Shown here: piece by piece, positions 16,172 to 25,487 of the stretch
How positions within the stretch are numbered: the stretch's first letter is position 1
Layout of the letters: the number at the start of each line of letters is the position of its first letter
Assembly: GCF_036226525.1 (NCBI RefSeq)
Contig: NZ_CP108487.1
Coordinates: 6,634,001 to 6,698,000 of the forward strand
From: Kribbella sp. NBC_01245
GTDB lineage: Bacteria > Actinomycetota > Actinomycetes > Propionibacteriales > Kribbellaceae
Reading direction: 5' to 3'
DNA length: 64,000 nucleotides
Program-made: the position numbers and the translations under genes
The notes under the pieces: model-generated
The model's input: only the letters and a program-made list of their open reading frames with translations
Database searches by the model: none
Told to the model about the DNA's origin: nothing

Positions 16172-17614
16172 ATGCGGACGGTCACGGGGGCGCGTTCCGG
16201 CAGGGTCGGCAGACATGTGCTCGCGGGGGTTCTCGCGATCTCGATGACGGGGTCGATGGCGCTCACGGTGGTGCCGGCGTACGGCGATCCGACGCCGCCG
16301 GTGATCCCGTCACAGGGCGAGGTGGACGCGGCGAAGAAGGCCGCCGCCGCGAAGGCCGCGCAGGTTGCCGCGATCGAGCAACGACTCGCGGGAGCCACTG
16401 ATCGGCTCGAGCTGCTGGGCCAGGTGGCCGAGCGGGCCGCCGAGGCGTACAACGGAGCCGTCTACAAGCTGGGTCTGGCCAAGGCCGACGCGAAGGCTGC
16501 CGCCGAGCGAGCGCAGAAGGCCGAGCGGACGCTGGACGCACAGCGCCGGCAGATCGGCCGGTTCGCCGCCGCGTCGTACCAGGGTGGTGGTGAGCTCGCG
16601 CAGGTCGCGCCACTGTTCCGGGTGGACGGGCCGCAGGAGTTGCTCGACTCGGCCGGGGCCAACCGGTCGATCTCGTCCGCGATGCAAGCGTCGTACCTGA
16701 GGTATTCGGCGACGCAGCTCGTGCGGAACGCCTTCCGGTTGCAGGCCGCGGAAGCGCTCAAGCGGGTGGCCGCGGCTACCCGGGCGGCCGCCGTGGCGAA
16801 GGCGCAGGCGGAGGCGGCGCAGCGTTCGCAGGCAGCTGCGGTTTCGGCGATGGGCGTTGAGCGCAAGTCACAGATCACGCAGCTCGCGAAGCTGCGGCAA
16901 ACGTCGTACCAAGTGGCCGAGCAGCGGCAGAACGGGCTCGAGGAGTTGGCACGCCAGCGCGCTGCCGCCGAGGCCGCGCGTAAGGCGGAAGAGCTGCGCA
17001 TGCGGGCGGCGGCGAAGGCGGCTGCCGAGGCGGCCGAGCGTGCTGCCGAGGCGGCGAAGCAGGCCAGCCGGGCCAAGGCCGAGCGTGCCCGGAAGGCGGC
17101 CGAGCGGGCGGAGCAGGCGGCCAAGCGGGCTCGCGAGGCGAAGACGCGGGCCGAGCGGGAGAAGGCGGCGCGCGAAGCCGAGGAGGCCGCGCGCCAGGCC
17201 GAGAAGGAAGCCGGTCGCGGGGGTAATGACGACGATGAGCCGGGTCGTTCGGGCATCGCGGGCGTGATCGACTTCGCTCGCGCTCAGCTGGGCGAGCCGT
17301 ATGTCTGGGGTGCCGAAGGCCCGAGCTCGTGGGATTGCTCGGGGCTGACGATGAAGGCGTGGGCGCGAGCTGGTGTGCAGCTACCGCACTACAGCGTCGC
17401 GCAGTACGAGCAGGTCCGGAAGATCTCCGAGGACGAGCTTCGTCCGGGCGACCTGATCTTCTGGTCCGAGGACGCCGACGACCCGGGCACGATCTTCCAC
17501 GTCGCGCTGTACATCGGCGAAGGCCGGATGATCCACGCGCCGCGAACTGGTCGTCCGGTCCGGATCGACAGCGTCTACTACTGGGAAGCCCCCGACTTCT
17601 TCGGCCGTCCCTAA
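16172..17614 (+). CDS. NlpC/P60 peptidoglycan endopeptidase, RipA-like
   Basis: This 480-residue secreted cell-wall hydrolase cuts between D-glutamate and meso-diaminopimelate in stem peptides. It has an N-terminal signal sequence (VLAGVLAISMTGSMALTVVPAYG), a long Ala/Lys/Glu-rich coiled coil (about residues 50-350) and a C-terminal NlpC/P60 domain. The catalytic Cys389 (WDCSGL) and His443 (FHVALYIG) are present, with a third polar residue near IHAPRTG. The coiled coil probably occludes or positions the enzyme until activation. The ATG at 16172 has an AAAGGTGAG Shine-Dalgarno; an upstream in-frame ATG at 16046 would prefix 42 non-signal residues and is rejected. It is convergent, 12 bp from the next gene. 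Confidence 0.92.
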   Translation: MRTVTGARSGRVGRHVLAGVLAISMTGSMALTVVPAYGDPTPPVIPSQGEVDAAKKAAAAKAAQVAAIEQRLAGATDRLELLGQVAERAAEAYNGAVYKLGLAKADAKAAAERAQKAERTLDAQRRQIGRFAAASYQGGGELAQVAPLFRVDGPQELLDSAGANRSISSAMQASYLRYSATQLVRNAFRLQAAEALKRVAAATRAAAVAKAQAEAAQRSQAAAVSAMGVERKSQITQLAKLRQTSYQVAEQRQNGLEELARQRAAAEAARKAEELRMRAAAKAAAEAAERAAEAAKQASRAKAERARKAAERAEQAAKRAREAKTRAEREKAAREAEEAARQAEKEAGRGGNDDDEPGRSGIAGVIDFARAQLGEPYVWGAEGPSSWDCSGLTMKAWARAGVQLPHYSVAQYEQVRKISEDELRPGDLIFWSEDADDPGTIFHVALYIGEGRMIHAPRTGRPVRIDSVYYWEAPDFFGRP

Positions 17615-17626
17615 CCTTGGCTGCGG

Positions 17627-19111
17627 CTACCAGCGGGTGGTCAGGTCGGTTGGGTCCGCGGTCAGCGTGGTGGTGAGAGCCGGGTTGCTCGCTGGGCAGC
17701 GGGTGCCGTCGGCCGGGATCGTGAGGTCCAGCAGGTAGGCGTCGACGGCCGCGCGGGTGCAGGTATTGCGGGTGTAGGCGACGTGTCCCGCGCCCTCATA
17801 GGTGACGAGAACCGCGGTGTCACCTAGCTGCCGTTTGACGTTCTCCGCCCAGGCGTAACCCGTCGCGGGATCGTGGACGCCGTTGAGCATCAGGATCTTG
17901 GGCGCGCCGATGACCTTGAGCGGGTGCTGCGGGTTGTTGACCTTGCCGGGCCGGCCGACGCACTGGGTGGACGACGCGAGGGCGATGACGGACGCACGCA
18001 TCCCGGGGGCTTCCTTGCGGGTGGCCTGGTAGAGCCGGTCCAGCTCGTCGTACGTCTTGATCGGCACGGCCCAGTCCTGGCAGAACTGCGGGCGCACGTC
18101 TTCCACCAGGTCCGTACTAAGAGACCTGAAAGCCGGGACGCCGGTGTTGAGGGAGGCGAGCAGCTTGCCGAGCTCGACCCAGCGCGGCCGGTTGAAGTAG
18201 AACTGGGTGACGTCGAGCAGATCCCAGTTGCTGATCGGCCTGCCGTCGGCTGGGTCGGCCAGAGTGCCGGCATCGGCCCGCCGGAGCAGATCGGCGAAGA
18301 CCGCCTTCACGTCCTCGCCGTGCAGCTCGCAGTTGGCCGATTGGTTGCACCAGGCAACGAATTGGTTGTACGAGTCCTCGGCGAAAGCGCTGTCGGAGCG
18401 GATGAAACGGTCGATGTCGAGGCTGTGGTCCATGTTGCCGTCGTTGACCATGGCGCGGATCCGGCCGGGGAACAACTCGGCGTACATCTGGCCCATCAAC
18501 GTGCCGTACGAAGCGCCGTACCAGTTGAGTTTTTCGGCACCCAGCGCGGCGCGAACGGCGTCGACGTCCCGCGCGACCGAGCGCGAGTCGACGTGATCGA
18601 ACAGCGGACCGGTCTCCCGCCGGCAGTCGGCCGCGAGCTGCCGGTTGAACGCGACCAGCTCGGCGAACTCGGCCGCGTTACCCGGCATGATCCGGTTACC
18701 CGGCTGGTTCATCGCGGCGGCCGTGCACACCACCGGATGGCTGCGGGCCACTCCGCGCGGGTCGATGCCGATGATGTCGAAGCTCTGCAGGAGGGCCGGG
18801 CTGAACCGGGCGGGCGCCGACAGCGTCATCGAAACGCCGGAGCCGCCCGGGCCGCCGGGGTTGATGAAGAGCGGGCCCTTGCTCACACCGGTCGCCGCGC
18901 GTCGCGCGAGAGCCAGCTCGAACAACGGGCCGCCGGGTTTCGACCAGTCCACCGGCAGTTTGATCGTGCCGCACTGGACGGCCGCGTCCTCGGGGCAAGG
19001 TTTCCAGGTGATCACTCTCTTCTCGTCGGCGGGAGCCGCAAAAGAAGGCGCGGTGAGCAAGGTGGCAAGGCACAGCAATGCCCCCACTAAAGCCAGGCCG
19101 ATCCGTCGCAT
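17627..19111 (-). CDS. Secreted alpha/beta hydrolase (tripeptidyl aminopeptidase-like)
   Basis: This is a 494-residue enzyme. Residues 1-26 are a signal peptide (LALVGALLCLATLLTAPSFA). The fold is that of the SlpD/SlpE/TAP family: oxyanion region FINPGGPGGSG, FDIIGIDPRG, nucleophile elbow GASYGT, an inserted helical cap, the acid in NGVHDPATG and the histidine in YEGAGHVAY. The C-terminal TAP domain with paired cysteines is present. It probably trims tripeptides or cleaves esters outside the cell. The ATG at 19111 is chosen because the signal peptide begins there; a start at 19138 only adds nine residues. Confidence 0.9.
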   Translation of the reverse strand: MRRIGLALVGALLCLATLLTAPSFAAPADEKRVITWKPCPEDAAVQCGTIKLPVDWSKPGGPLFELALARRAATGVSKGPLFINPGGPGGSGVSMTLSAPARFSPALLQSFDIIGIDPRGVARSHPVVCTAAAMNQPGNRIMPGNAAEFAELVAFNRQLAADCRRETGPLFDHVDSRSVARDVDAVRAALGAEKLNWYGASYGTLMGQMYAELFPGRIRAMVNDGNMDHSLDIDRFIRSDSAFAEDSYNQFVAWCNQSANCELHGEDVKAVFADLLRRADAGTLADPADGRPISNWDLLDVTQFYFNRPRWVELGKLLASLNTGVPAFRSLSTDLVEDVRPQFCQDWAVPIKTYDELDRLYQATRKEAPGMRASVIALASSTQCVGRPGKVNNPQHPLKVIGAPKILMLNGVHDPATGYAWAENVKRQLGDTAVLVTYEGAGHVAYTRNTCTRAAVDAYLLDLTIPADGTRCPASNPALTTTLTADPTDLTTRW

Positions 19112-19213
19112 GTCCAGAACCCCGATCCCCGCTGACAAAACTGACGGATCGAACCCTAGCGAGGCCCTAGGACAATTTCCCGCACGGAGCCGGAACCTGC
19201 AGCAAGCTGCAAA

Positions 19214-20230
19214 TCAGATGTAAGGCAACACGCCGAAGAGCACGATCAACCCGCAGATCGCCAGGTTGATCCATCGATGCTCGACCAGAATCGCCACGAA
19301 CTCGCGAATCGTCGCGCTCGGCCAGAAGTACGCCGCCGTCGGCGACCCGATCACCTGACCGTTCACGCCGGCCTTCCGCGCCATCAGCGCCGCCCGCATG
19401 ACGTGGAAGTTGTTCGTCACCACCACGCAGCGATAGGAAGGCCGCAGCTCCGTCATGATCTTCCGGCTGAACGTCAGGTTCTCCATCGTCGTGGTCGACT
19501 TCTCCTCACGCATCACCAACTCGGCCGGGAAATCGCGCGCGATCAGGTAGTCCGCCATCGCCACCGATTCCGGCACGTCCTCGCCCGGTCCCTGACCACC
19601 CGACGTGATGAGGATCGGCTGCCGCCCGCGCTCCACCTCCTCGTCGTACGCCTTCCGGGCCCGGTCGAGACGGCTTGCCAGCAAGGGCGGAACGCGTGAA
19701 CCGCGGAGGCCCGAGCCGAGCACCACGATGAAGTCGACGGCCTGGCGGTGCGGGATCCGCCCGTACACGATCGAGTAGAGCAGGAAGCAGAAGAAGACCA
19801 GCGAGAGATAAGCCAGTACGCCGTTGATGATCGTGTCGAAGGCGAGCAGCGGTTCCCAGTCGAGCCAACGCACCAGCGCGCTGAGGACGAACAGCCCGAT
19901 CATCAGGAGACCGGCGGCGAGGGAGAGCAGGTTCGCCGGGCGGCGGCCTTCGCGTCGCAACATCAGTACGCCATTCGCCACGAGCAGCACGGGCAGCGCG
20001 AGCACGGCCAGGAAAACCGCGAGCAGGCCAACGATCACGATCACCGCAGTGGCCTGCTGGGAGATGTTGCCCAGCACAACGAGTACGCCGATACCGGTGA
20101 AGGCCAGCGTGATGGCGAGGTAGAAACCGTTGCGCAGCAGGCGCCGGTCCCGCCGGAAGCTGCGGACGAAGATCAGCAGCCAGATCGCCGCGATCGCGAA
20201 GGTGATGGCTGCTGGAAGCACGCCCATCAT
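19214..20230 (-). CDS. YdcF/DUF218 family membrane protein
   Basis: This is a 338-residue protein. Residues 1-170 contain about five transmembrane helices. Residues 170-310 form the DUF218/YdcF Rossmann-like domain with IVVLGSGLRG, ITSGGQGPGEDVPES, STTTMENLTFSRKI and VTNNFHVMRA, followed by a last membrane helix (LAICGLIVLFGVLPYI). DUF218 proteins include ElyC and SanA, which affect envelope biogenesis and vancomycin resistance; the biochemical activity is not settled. Two adjacent ATGs (20230, 20227) are possible starts. A palindromic repeat lies immediately upstream. Confidence 0.88.
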   Translation of the reverse strand: MMGVLPAAITFAIAAIWLLIFVRSFRRDRRLLRNGFYLAITLAFTGIGVLVVLGNISQQATAVIVIVGLLAVFLAVLALPVLLVANGVLMLRREGRRPANLLSLAAGLLMIGLFVLSALVRWLDWEPLLAFDTIINGVLAYLSLVFFCFLLYSIVYGRIPHRQAVDFIVVLGSGLRGSRVPPLLASRLDRARKAYDEEVERGRQPILITSGGQGPGEDVPESVAMADYLIARDFPAELVMREEKSTTTMENLTFSRKIMTELRPSYRCVVVTNNFHVMRAALMARKAGVNGQVIGSPTAAYFWPSATIREFVAILVEHRWINLAICGLIVLFGVLPYI

Positions 20231-20243
20231 CCAACCACGGCAG

Positions 20244-20352
20244 GTCCGGATTGTGCATTCATTCGTCGGAATCCGCCCTCACAGCTCAGCGGACCCGCAT
20301 AGGCAGGCGGCGGCTGAGGGCGGATTCCGACGAATGAATGCACAATCCGGAC
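20244..20352. repeat. Palindromic element E1 (38-bp perfect arms)
   Basis: Arms 20244-20281 and 20315-20352 are perfect reverse complements around a 33-nt loop and include the family core TTCATTCGTCGGAATCCGCC. The element starts 7 nt past the stop of the minus-strand peptidase gene and ends 13 bp before the YdcF start. A terminator role is likely. Confidence 0.9.
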
Positions 20353-20359
20353 CCCCTCC

Positions 20360-22288
20360 TTACTTAAGGCCGCGAGGCCCTTCGAGCGAGTCGATGAACA
20401 GGCCCTCCGCGTGCGCGGGCGCTGCCGCCCGGGCAGCCTGAGCCGCCTTGCGGGTCGCGTCGGCCGAGGCCTTCACGTCGACGCCAGCCTCCTTGGCGCC
20501 CTCGGCCACGGCCGCGTAGGCCTGGCCGGCGAAGACGCGCGCCAGGCTGTACTCGTGCTTGGCGAAGGCCGCCTCGGCCAGGGCGATCAGGACGTCCGCG
20601 CGCAGCAGTTCGTCGTACGCGCGAGCGGCGTTCGGCGCGGCCAGTGCCTCGGCGGCGAGCCGGTTGGCCGCCTCGTTCAGCGCGGCGGTCTGGAACCGCT
20701 CCATGTTGTCCCGGTCGAACTGGCTGAAGTCCCAGTTCAGGTCGATGTAGCTCATCATCGAGTTCGACTGGTCACCGAGCCACGCGAAGAACGTGTCACC
20801 GGACGGGCCGAAGTCCGCGCCGGCGGTGCTGTCATAACCGTCGTGCGGGTGCGACAAGCCGACGTGGTGACCGACCTCGTGAATGATCGTGGTGGTCAGG
20901 CCGTAGCCGGACGACACGACATCAGGCGAGATGAAGTTGAAGACGTAGCTCTGCGTTCCGTCGGTGTAGTTGTCGTCTGCGAAACCAAGAGCCGGTACGT
21001 CGACGCCCGGGCCTACTGCGTAGTTGAAGATCGGCAGCTCGTAGTCGACCTTGCCCTGGTCATCCTGCGTCCTGGCCAAGTCACGCTTGTTCTGCAGGAA
21101 GAGGTTCGCAAAAGCGGGCAGACCCGTCTCTGGGAAACAGGAGACGCCAGTGAGCAGCCCTTCGTAACAGGTCTTCGCGTCGCCGGTGTACGGCAGGTCC
21201 TGGTCGTCGTAGCTGAGCTTGTTGCGCGGCAGGAGCTCGCCCAGCTCTGCCTTGACCAGAGGCGGCTTGATGTACGTCTTGTTCGCGTCTACGCCCGGCC
21301 AGCCCTCGTAGGTGTTGCTGTCGAGGTCGACCGTTCGCGACGGCTCATCCGTCGGCAGCTCCACCGGGTACAAAGGAGAGCTCGTGAACAACAGGTCCAA
21401 CGCGACGAAGCGGACGATCTTCGCGAGATCACCAGTCAGCTCGGACGGCTTGCGATAGCCGTTGGCGGCGTACTCCCAGGCAACCGGGATGCGGTAGTCG
21501 GGCTCGTCGTCGCCATCCAGGTCGGCGTCATCGACGTTCCAGCTGCCAGTGCTCGCATTGGGCCCGGCGGACAGGTCGTGGAACCAGACCCGGCGCGTGC
21601 TGCCGAGACCGTTCTCCTCGTCGTTGGCCGTCGTACCGCCCCAGGCCACCAGCTTGCGGCTGGCGCGGACCTGGCCGAAGTTGTAGCCGGTGTCCGGGTC
21701 GGGCTCGTTCGTCTTGGTGTAGACGTGGTACTTGAAGTCGGACCGGCCGTACCAGTTGATCAGGAACACCGTGTTGCGACGGGTGTCCACGCCGGTCGGC
21801 GGGTTCAGCGCGAGCCACTTCTCCACGGTCGGCGCGTCGATCTCGTGGTTCGCCGTGACGTCGCGGACGTTCTTGGTCTGGTCGTTGTAGTCCTGCTGGA
21901 ACGAGTTCACGGCGGCCGGCTTGGCCAGCTTCGTGAGCTGCTGGAAGAACTTGTTCTCGTACGACTTGTCCGCGACCTTCACGCGGTAGTCGTAGCTGTA
22001 GCGAATGCCGAGCTTCTCGGTGACGCCGTAGTTGAGCCGGGAGCGGACCACCGGCTCGTACTTCTTCGGCAGGTCCCGGCTGAAGGCGCCCAGGTTCACC
22101 TGGTCGCGGCCGTAGCCGAGGAACACCACGTTGACGGGCAGCTTCTCGGTCAGTTTCGGCTGGCCGCCGGGCTGCAGGTGGCGGAACGGCGGCGGTGGTG
22201 CGCTATTGGCGGTGGTCGCCGGAACGAGGCCTGCGGCAACTACTGCGACCGCAACCCCTACGAGACCGGCTAGACGGGTCCGTCTCAT
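20360..22288 (-). CDS. Secreted zinc metallopeptidase (HExxHxxGxxH)
   Basis: This 642-residue exported protein has a signal peptide at residues 1-32 (LAGLVGVAVAVVAAGLVP). The metal site HEVGHHVGLSH, followed about 40 residues later by the Met-turn-like SMMSYI, is that of a metzincin. The long N-terminal region (about 430 residues) is beta-rich and may be a pro- or substrate-binding domain. The last 100 residues are an Ala-rich helical tail. I cannot name the peptidase family with confidence. The ATG at 22288 has GAGGAGGGG just upstream; that ribosome site is also the 3' arm of the ppa terminator hairpin, so expression may depend on ppa transcription. Confidence 0.85.
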   Translation of the reverse strand: MRRTRLAGLVGVAVAVVAAGLVPATTANSAPPPPFRHLQPGGQPKLTEKLPVNVVFLGYGRDQVNLGAFSRDLPKKYEPVVRSRLNYGVTEKLGIRYSYDYRVKVADKSYENKFFQQLTKLAKPAAVNSFQQDYNDQTKNVRDVTANHEIDAPTVEKWLALNPPTGVDTRRNTVFLINWYGRSDFKYHVYTKTNEPDPDTGYNFGQVRASRKLVAWGGTTANDEENGLGSTRRVWFHDLSAGPNASTGSWNVDDADLDGDDEPDYRIPVAWEYAANGYRKPSELTGDLAKIVRFVALDLLFTSSPLYPVELPTDEPSRTVDLDSNTYEGWPGVDANKTYIKPPLVKAELGELLPRNKLSYDDQDLPYTGDAKTCYEGLLTGVSCFPETGLPAFANLFLQNKRDLARTQDDQGKVDYELPIFNYAVGPGVDVPALGFADDNYTDGTQSYVFNFISPDVVSSGYGLTTTIIHEVGHHVGLSHPHDGYDSTAGADFGPSGDTFFAWLGDQSNSMMSYIDLNWDFSQFDRDNMERFQTAALNEAANRLAAEALAAPNAARAYDELLRADVLIALAEAAFAKHEYSLARVFAGQAYAAVAEGAKEAGVDVKASADATRKAAQAARAAAPAHAEGLFIDSLEGPRGLK

Positions 22289-22291
22289 CAA

Positions 22292-22356
22292 AAATCCCCT
22301 CCTCACAAGGTGACCGCGATCCTGCCAGGGATCGGGTCCTTGTGGAGAGGGGATTT
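22292..22356 (-). terminator. ppa terminator that also contains the peptidase ribosome binding site
   Basis: Three nested complementary pairs form the hairpin: AAATCCCCTC/GAGGGGATTT (22292-22301 with 22347-22356), CACAAGG/CCTTGTG and CGATCC/GGATCG. On the minus strand the stem ends in GGGGATTTTTG directly before the peptidase ATG. Confidence 0.8.
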
Positions 22357-22367
22357 GCAGCTAGCTG

Positions 22368-22856
22368 TCAGTGGCCGTGCGTCTTGAGGCGCTCGAAGGA
22401 TGCGGTGATCTCGAGCTCGGCGTCGGTGCGGCCGACCCACTTGGCGCCCTCGACCGACTTGCCCGGCTCCAGGTCCTTGTAGACCTCGAAGAAGTGCTGG
22501 ATCTCCAGCCGGTCGAACTCCGGCAGGTGGTGGATGTCGCGCAGGTGCTCCTGGCGCGGGTCGCCGGCGGGCACGCAGATGACCTTGTCGTCCGGTCCCT
22601 TCTCGTCGGTCATCCGGAACATACCGACCGCGCGGGCCTTGATCAGGCAGCCCGGGAACGTCGGCTCGGGCAACAGCACGAGCGCGTCCAGCGGATCACC
22701 GTCCTGCCCGAGGGTCTCCTCGATGAAGCCGTAGTCGGCCGGATACTGGGTCGAGGTGAACAAGGTCCGGTCGAGCCGGATCCGGTTCGTCTCGTGATCC
22801 AGCTCGTACTTGTTGCGGCAGCCCTTGGGGATCTCGATGAAGACGTCGAACTCCAT
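22368..22856 (-). CDS. ppa: Inorganic pyrophosphatase
   Basis: This 162-residue cytoplasmic family I pyrophosphatase splits PPi to two phosphates and pulls biosynthetic reactions forward. The metal-binding signature DGDPLDALVLL is present, with EIPKGCRNKYELD at the N-terminus and DPRQEHLRDIHHLPE in the middle, all typical of actinobacterial enzymes. The length is normal. It is divergent from dacB with a 50-bp intergenic region, the arrangement also found in Mycobacterium. A hairpin terminator follows. Confidence 0.97.
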   Translation of the reverse strand: MEFDVFIEIPKGCRNKYELDHETNRIRLDRTLFTSTQYPADYGFIEETLGQDGDPLDALVLLPEPTFPGCLIKARAVGMFRMTDEKGPDDKVICVPAGDPRQEHLRDIHHLPEFDRLEIQHFFEVYKDLEPGKSVEGAKWVGRTDAELEITASFERLKTHGH

Positions 22857-22906
22857 GCGGAAGATACTGTCACGGTTCCGACCTCACGATTGACAGGAGA
22901 TGCCCG

Positions 22907-24262
22907 GTGAACCGCTCCCACCGTGCGGCGTACGTCACCCTCGCGGGCTGCGTCGCCCTGACCACGGTGCCCGGCGCACAGGCCGTCCCTGTCTCGTCAC
23001 ACAAAGTCACGACCGTGCTGGCCGCTCCGCCGGTGCTGGCGCCGGCGAAGACCGAGGGCGCCGCGCCGACGCCAGCCGGTATACAGAAAGCGCTGGCCGC
23101 CGCGTTGTCCGATCCGTCGCTGGGCAAGCACGCGGGCGCACTGGTGTACGACGTATCGCGCGAGCGGCAGCTGTTCGCCAAGGGCGCGGGTACGACGTTC
23201 ACCCCGGCCTCGACGATGAAGGTGCTGACCACGGTGTCGGCGCTGGCCGCGCTCGGGCCGGATCACAAGTTCACGACCAAGGTGGTGAGCACAGGTGGTA
23301 CCAACCTCGTGCTGGTCGGTGGTGGCGATCCGCTGCTCGCCTCGCGTAAGCCGAAGGCTGCTTATCCCAAGGTGGCGACGCTGCCGGAGCTGGCTGCCGC
23401 GACCGCGAAGGCGCTGAAGGCCAAGGGCGTCCGCAGCGTCACCCTCGGGTACGACGCTTCGCTCTTCTCCGGGCCGGCGATCAACCACAAGTGGCAGCCC
23501 AACTACGTGCCCGAGGGGATCGCGGGTCCGACCTCGGCGCTCTGGGTCGACGAGGGCCGGCTGACGCCGGGGATGGCCAAACGAGCCGCTTCGCCGTCGC
23601 AGGACGCGGCCCGTCGGTTTGTCGCGGCGCTGGCTTCGTTTGGGATCAAGGGCCGTCTGGGCAAAGCGACGAAGGCGCCCGCCTCGGCGGCACTGGTCGC
23701 GCAGGTCAAGTCGCCGCCGCTCTCGGTCGTCGCGGGGTACGTGAACCTGCATAGCGACAACGACGGCGCCGAGGTCCTGCTCCGGCATATCGGGCTCGCG
23801 GTGCGCAAGGAAGGCTCGTACCAAGGCGGTATCGCGGGGATGCGGACGACGCTGACCCGGCTCGGCGTGACCCTCGGCAACGCCCGGTTCGAGGACGGCA
23901 GCGGCCTGTCCCGGACGAACGCCGTACCGCTGTCGGTGCTCGGGAGCGCCATCCGGTTGGGGGCGGATCCCGATCGGCCGGAATTGCGTTCGTTGCTGCC
24001 GGGGCTGCCGGTGGCCGCGTTCAACGGCAGCCTCGAGGAGCGGTTCGGGACGGCGGGTACGGCGGCCGGTAAGGGGTATGTGCGGGCCAAGACGGGCACG
24101 CTTACCGGAGTGCACTCGCTGGCGGGGTTCGTCCGGACCCGCTCGGGCACGATGCTGGCGTTCGTGGTCGCCACGGACACGGCCATGCCGAACAAGCCGT
24201 TGGAGGCCCGGGCCGCGCTCGACCGGGCTTCAGCCGCGCTGGCCGCCTGCGGTTGCACTTAG
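22907..24262 (+). CDS. dacB: D-alanyl-D-alanine carboxypeptidase/endopeptidase (PBP4 type)
   Basis: This 451-residue secreted penicillin-binding protein of peptidase family S13 trims or cleaves peptidoglycan stem peptides. A signal sequence (AAYVTLAGCVALTTVPGAQA) is followed by the active-site SxxK at residues 102-105 (STMK), the conserved DGSGLSRTN segment and the KTG triad at 395-397. The GTG start at 22907 has an AGGAGA Shine-Dalgarno 6 nt upstream; an ATG 5 nt earlier is out of frame. The divergent pairing with ppa is conserved in actinobacteria. Confidence 0.94.
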   Translation: MNRSHRAAYVTLAGCVALTTVPGAQAVPVSSHKVTTVLAAPPVLAPAKTEGAAPTPAGIQKALAAALSDPSLGKHAGALVYDVSRERQLFAKGAGTTFTPASTMKVLTTVSALAALGPDHKFTTKVVSTGGTNLVLVGGGDPLLASRKPKAAYPKVATLPELAAATAKALKAKGVRSVTLGYDASLFSGPAINHKWQPNYVPEGIAGPTSALWVDEGRLTPGMAKRAASPSQDAARRFVAALASFGIKGRLGKATKAPASAALVAQVKSPPLSVVAGYVNLHSDNDGAEVLLRHIGLAVRKEGSYQGGIAGMRTTLTRLGVTLGNARFEDGSGLSRTNAVPLSVLGSAIRLGADPDRPELRSLLPGLPVAAFNGSLEERFGTAGTAAGKGYVRAKTGTLTGVHSLAGFVRTRSGTMLAFVVATDTAMPNKPLEARAALDRASAALAACGCT

Positions 24263-24300
24263 TCCGCCCGGGCTCGTTGTCCGCCCGGCTCGCCTCGCGC

Positions 24301-24388
24301 GTGTTCATCGGTCCGAATCCGCCCTCTTCGGTTCGCCGATTTGTGACCGTCGGCGATGCTGAGAGAGCGGATTCAGACCGATGAACAC
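24301..24388. repeat. Palindromic element E2 (27-bp arms, divergent copy)
   Basis: Arms 24301-24327 and 24362-24388 pair with two mismatches, around a 34-nt loop. Both mismatches become G-U pairs in a minus-strand transcript. The core is TTCATCGGTCCGAATCCGCC, a variant of the family core. It lies 38 nt past the dacB stop. Its right arm reaches into the -35 region of the next gene. Confidence 0.8.
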
Positions 24389-24398
24389 AGAACGCGAT

Positions 24399-24404
24399 TA
24401 AGGT
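24399..24404 (+). promoter_or_regulatory. -10 box of the DUF2342 gene
   Basis: TAAGGT lies 6 nt before the ATG at 24411, which suggests a leaderless mRNA. Confidence 0.45.
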
Positions 24405-24410
24405 CGTTAC

Positions 24411-25487
24411 ATGGCAGACATGGTGGACTGGCAGCTCGCGACGAACGTGGCGCGCAAGCTGCTGCGGCCCGGCCCGCAGGTCAGCCGCGCCGAGGCGGAT
24501 CAGGTGGTGGCGGAGCTGCGCCAGTTCGCCGCCGAGTCCGAGCATCACGTGCGCGATTTCACCGGTCTGCAGGCCACTTCGGCCTCGGCGCCGGTGGTCA
24601 TCGTTGACCGTGGTGGCTGGGTCCAGGCCAACGCGGACGGTTTCCGTACGGTGCTGCAGCCGCTGACCGAGCGGCTCCAGGAGAAGGCCGCGGGCAAGGC
24701 CGGTGCGGGCGTCTCGACGGCCGTCGGCTCGCGGGTCAGCGCGGTCGAGGCAGGCGCGCTACTGGCGTTCCTCTCGACCAAGGTGCTCGGCCAGTTCGAC
24801 CCGTTCTATCCCGCCACGCCCGATCCGGAGCGGCCCGGGTTGACCGGCCGGCTGCTGCTGGTCGCGCCGAACGTGATGCACGTCGAGCGCGAGCTCAAGG
24901 TCGACCCGCGGGACTTCCGGCTCTGGGTCTGCCTGCACGAGGAGACGCACCGGGTCCAGTTCACCGCGGTGCCCTGGCTGCGTGACCACCTGCGGGCGGA
25001 GATCTCGCTGTTCCTGGATCAGGCCGAGCTGGATCCCTCGGCGTACGCCGCGATGTTCCGGGACGCGTTCCAGAAGCTCGGCCGATCGGCTCGCGGCGAG
25101 GAGGAGATCTCCCTCGTCGACCTGTTGCAGTCGCCGGAGCAGCGGGCCGTGCTGGATCGTCTGACCGCGGTGATGTCGCTGCTCGAGGGGCACGCCGATG
25201 TCGTCATGGACGGCGTCGGGCCGTCGGTGATCCCGACCGTCGACGTGATCCGCGGCAAGTTCAACGGGCGACGCTCGGGTGGTGGGCTGTTCGATCAGCT
25301 GCTGCGCCGGTTGCTCGGGCTCGACGCGAAGATGCGGCAGTACAAGGACGGCGCCGCGTTCGTCCGCCGGGTCGTCGACCGGGTCGGGATGGAAGGCTTC
25401 AACCGCGTCTGGACCGGTCCGAACACCCTGCCCACCAAGGCCGAGATCGCCGACCCGGATGCCTGGATCAACCGAGTCCACGGCTGA
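24411..25487 (+). CDS. DUF2342 zinc-dependent metalloprotease-like protein
   Basis: This 358-residue cytoplasmic protein belongs to the DUF2342 family, described as a putative hydrolase sometimes listed with F420 biosynthesis. The HEETHR segment at about residues 177-182 is an HExxH zinc motif, and LLEGHADVVMDGVG supplies a probable third metal ligand, a typical minimal metallopeptidase arrangement. Its true substrate is unknown. It sits between dacB and tilS as in Mycobacterium. Its 3' end overlaps the chosen tilS start by 29 bp, implying coupled expression. Confidence 0.88.
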   Translation: MADMVDWQLATNVARKLLRPGPQVSRAEADQVVAELRQFAAESEHHVRDFTGLQATSASAPVVIVDRGGWVQANADGFRTVLQPLTERLQEKAAGKAGAGVSTAVGSRVSAVEAGALLAFLSTKVLGQFDPFYPATPDPERPGLTGRLLLVAPNVMHVERELKVDPRDFRLWVCLHEETHRVQFTAVPWLRDHLRAEISLFLDQAELDPSAYAAMFRDAFQKLGRSARGEEEISLVDLLQSPEQRAVLDRLTAVMSLLEGHADVVMDGVGPSVIPTVDVIRGKFNGRRSGGGLFDQLLRRLLGLDAKMRQYKDGAAFVRRVVDRVGMEGFNRVWTGPNTLPTKAEIADPDAWINRVHG

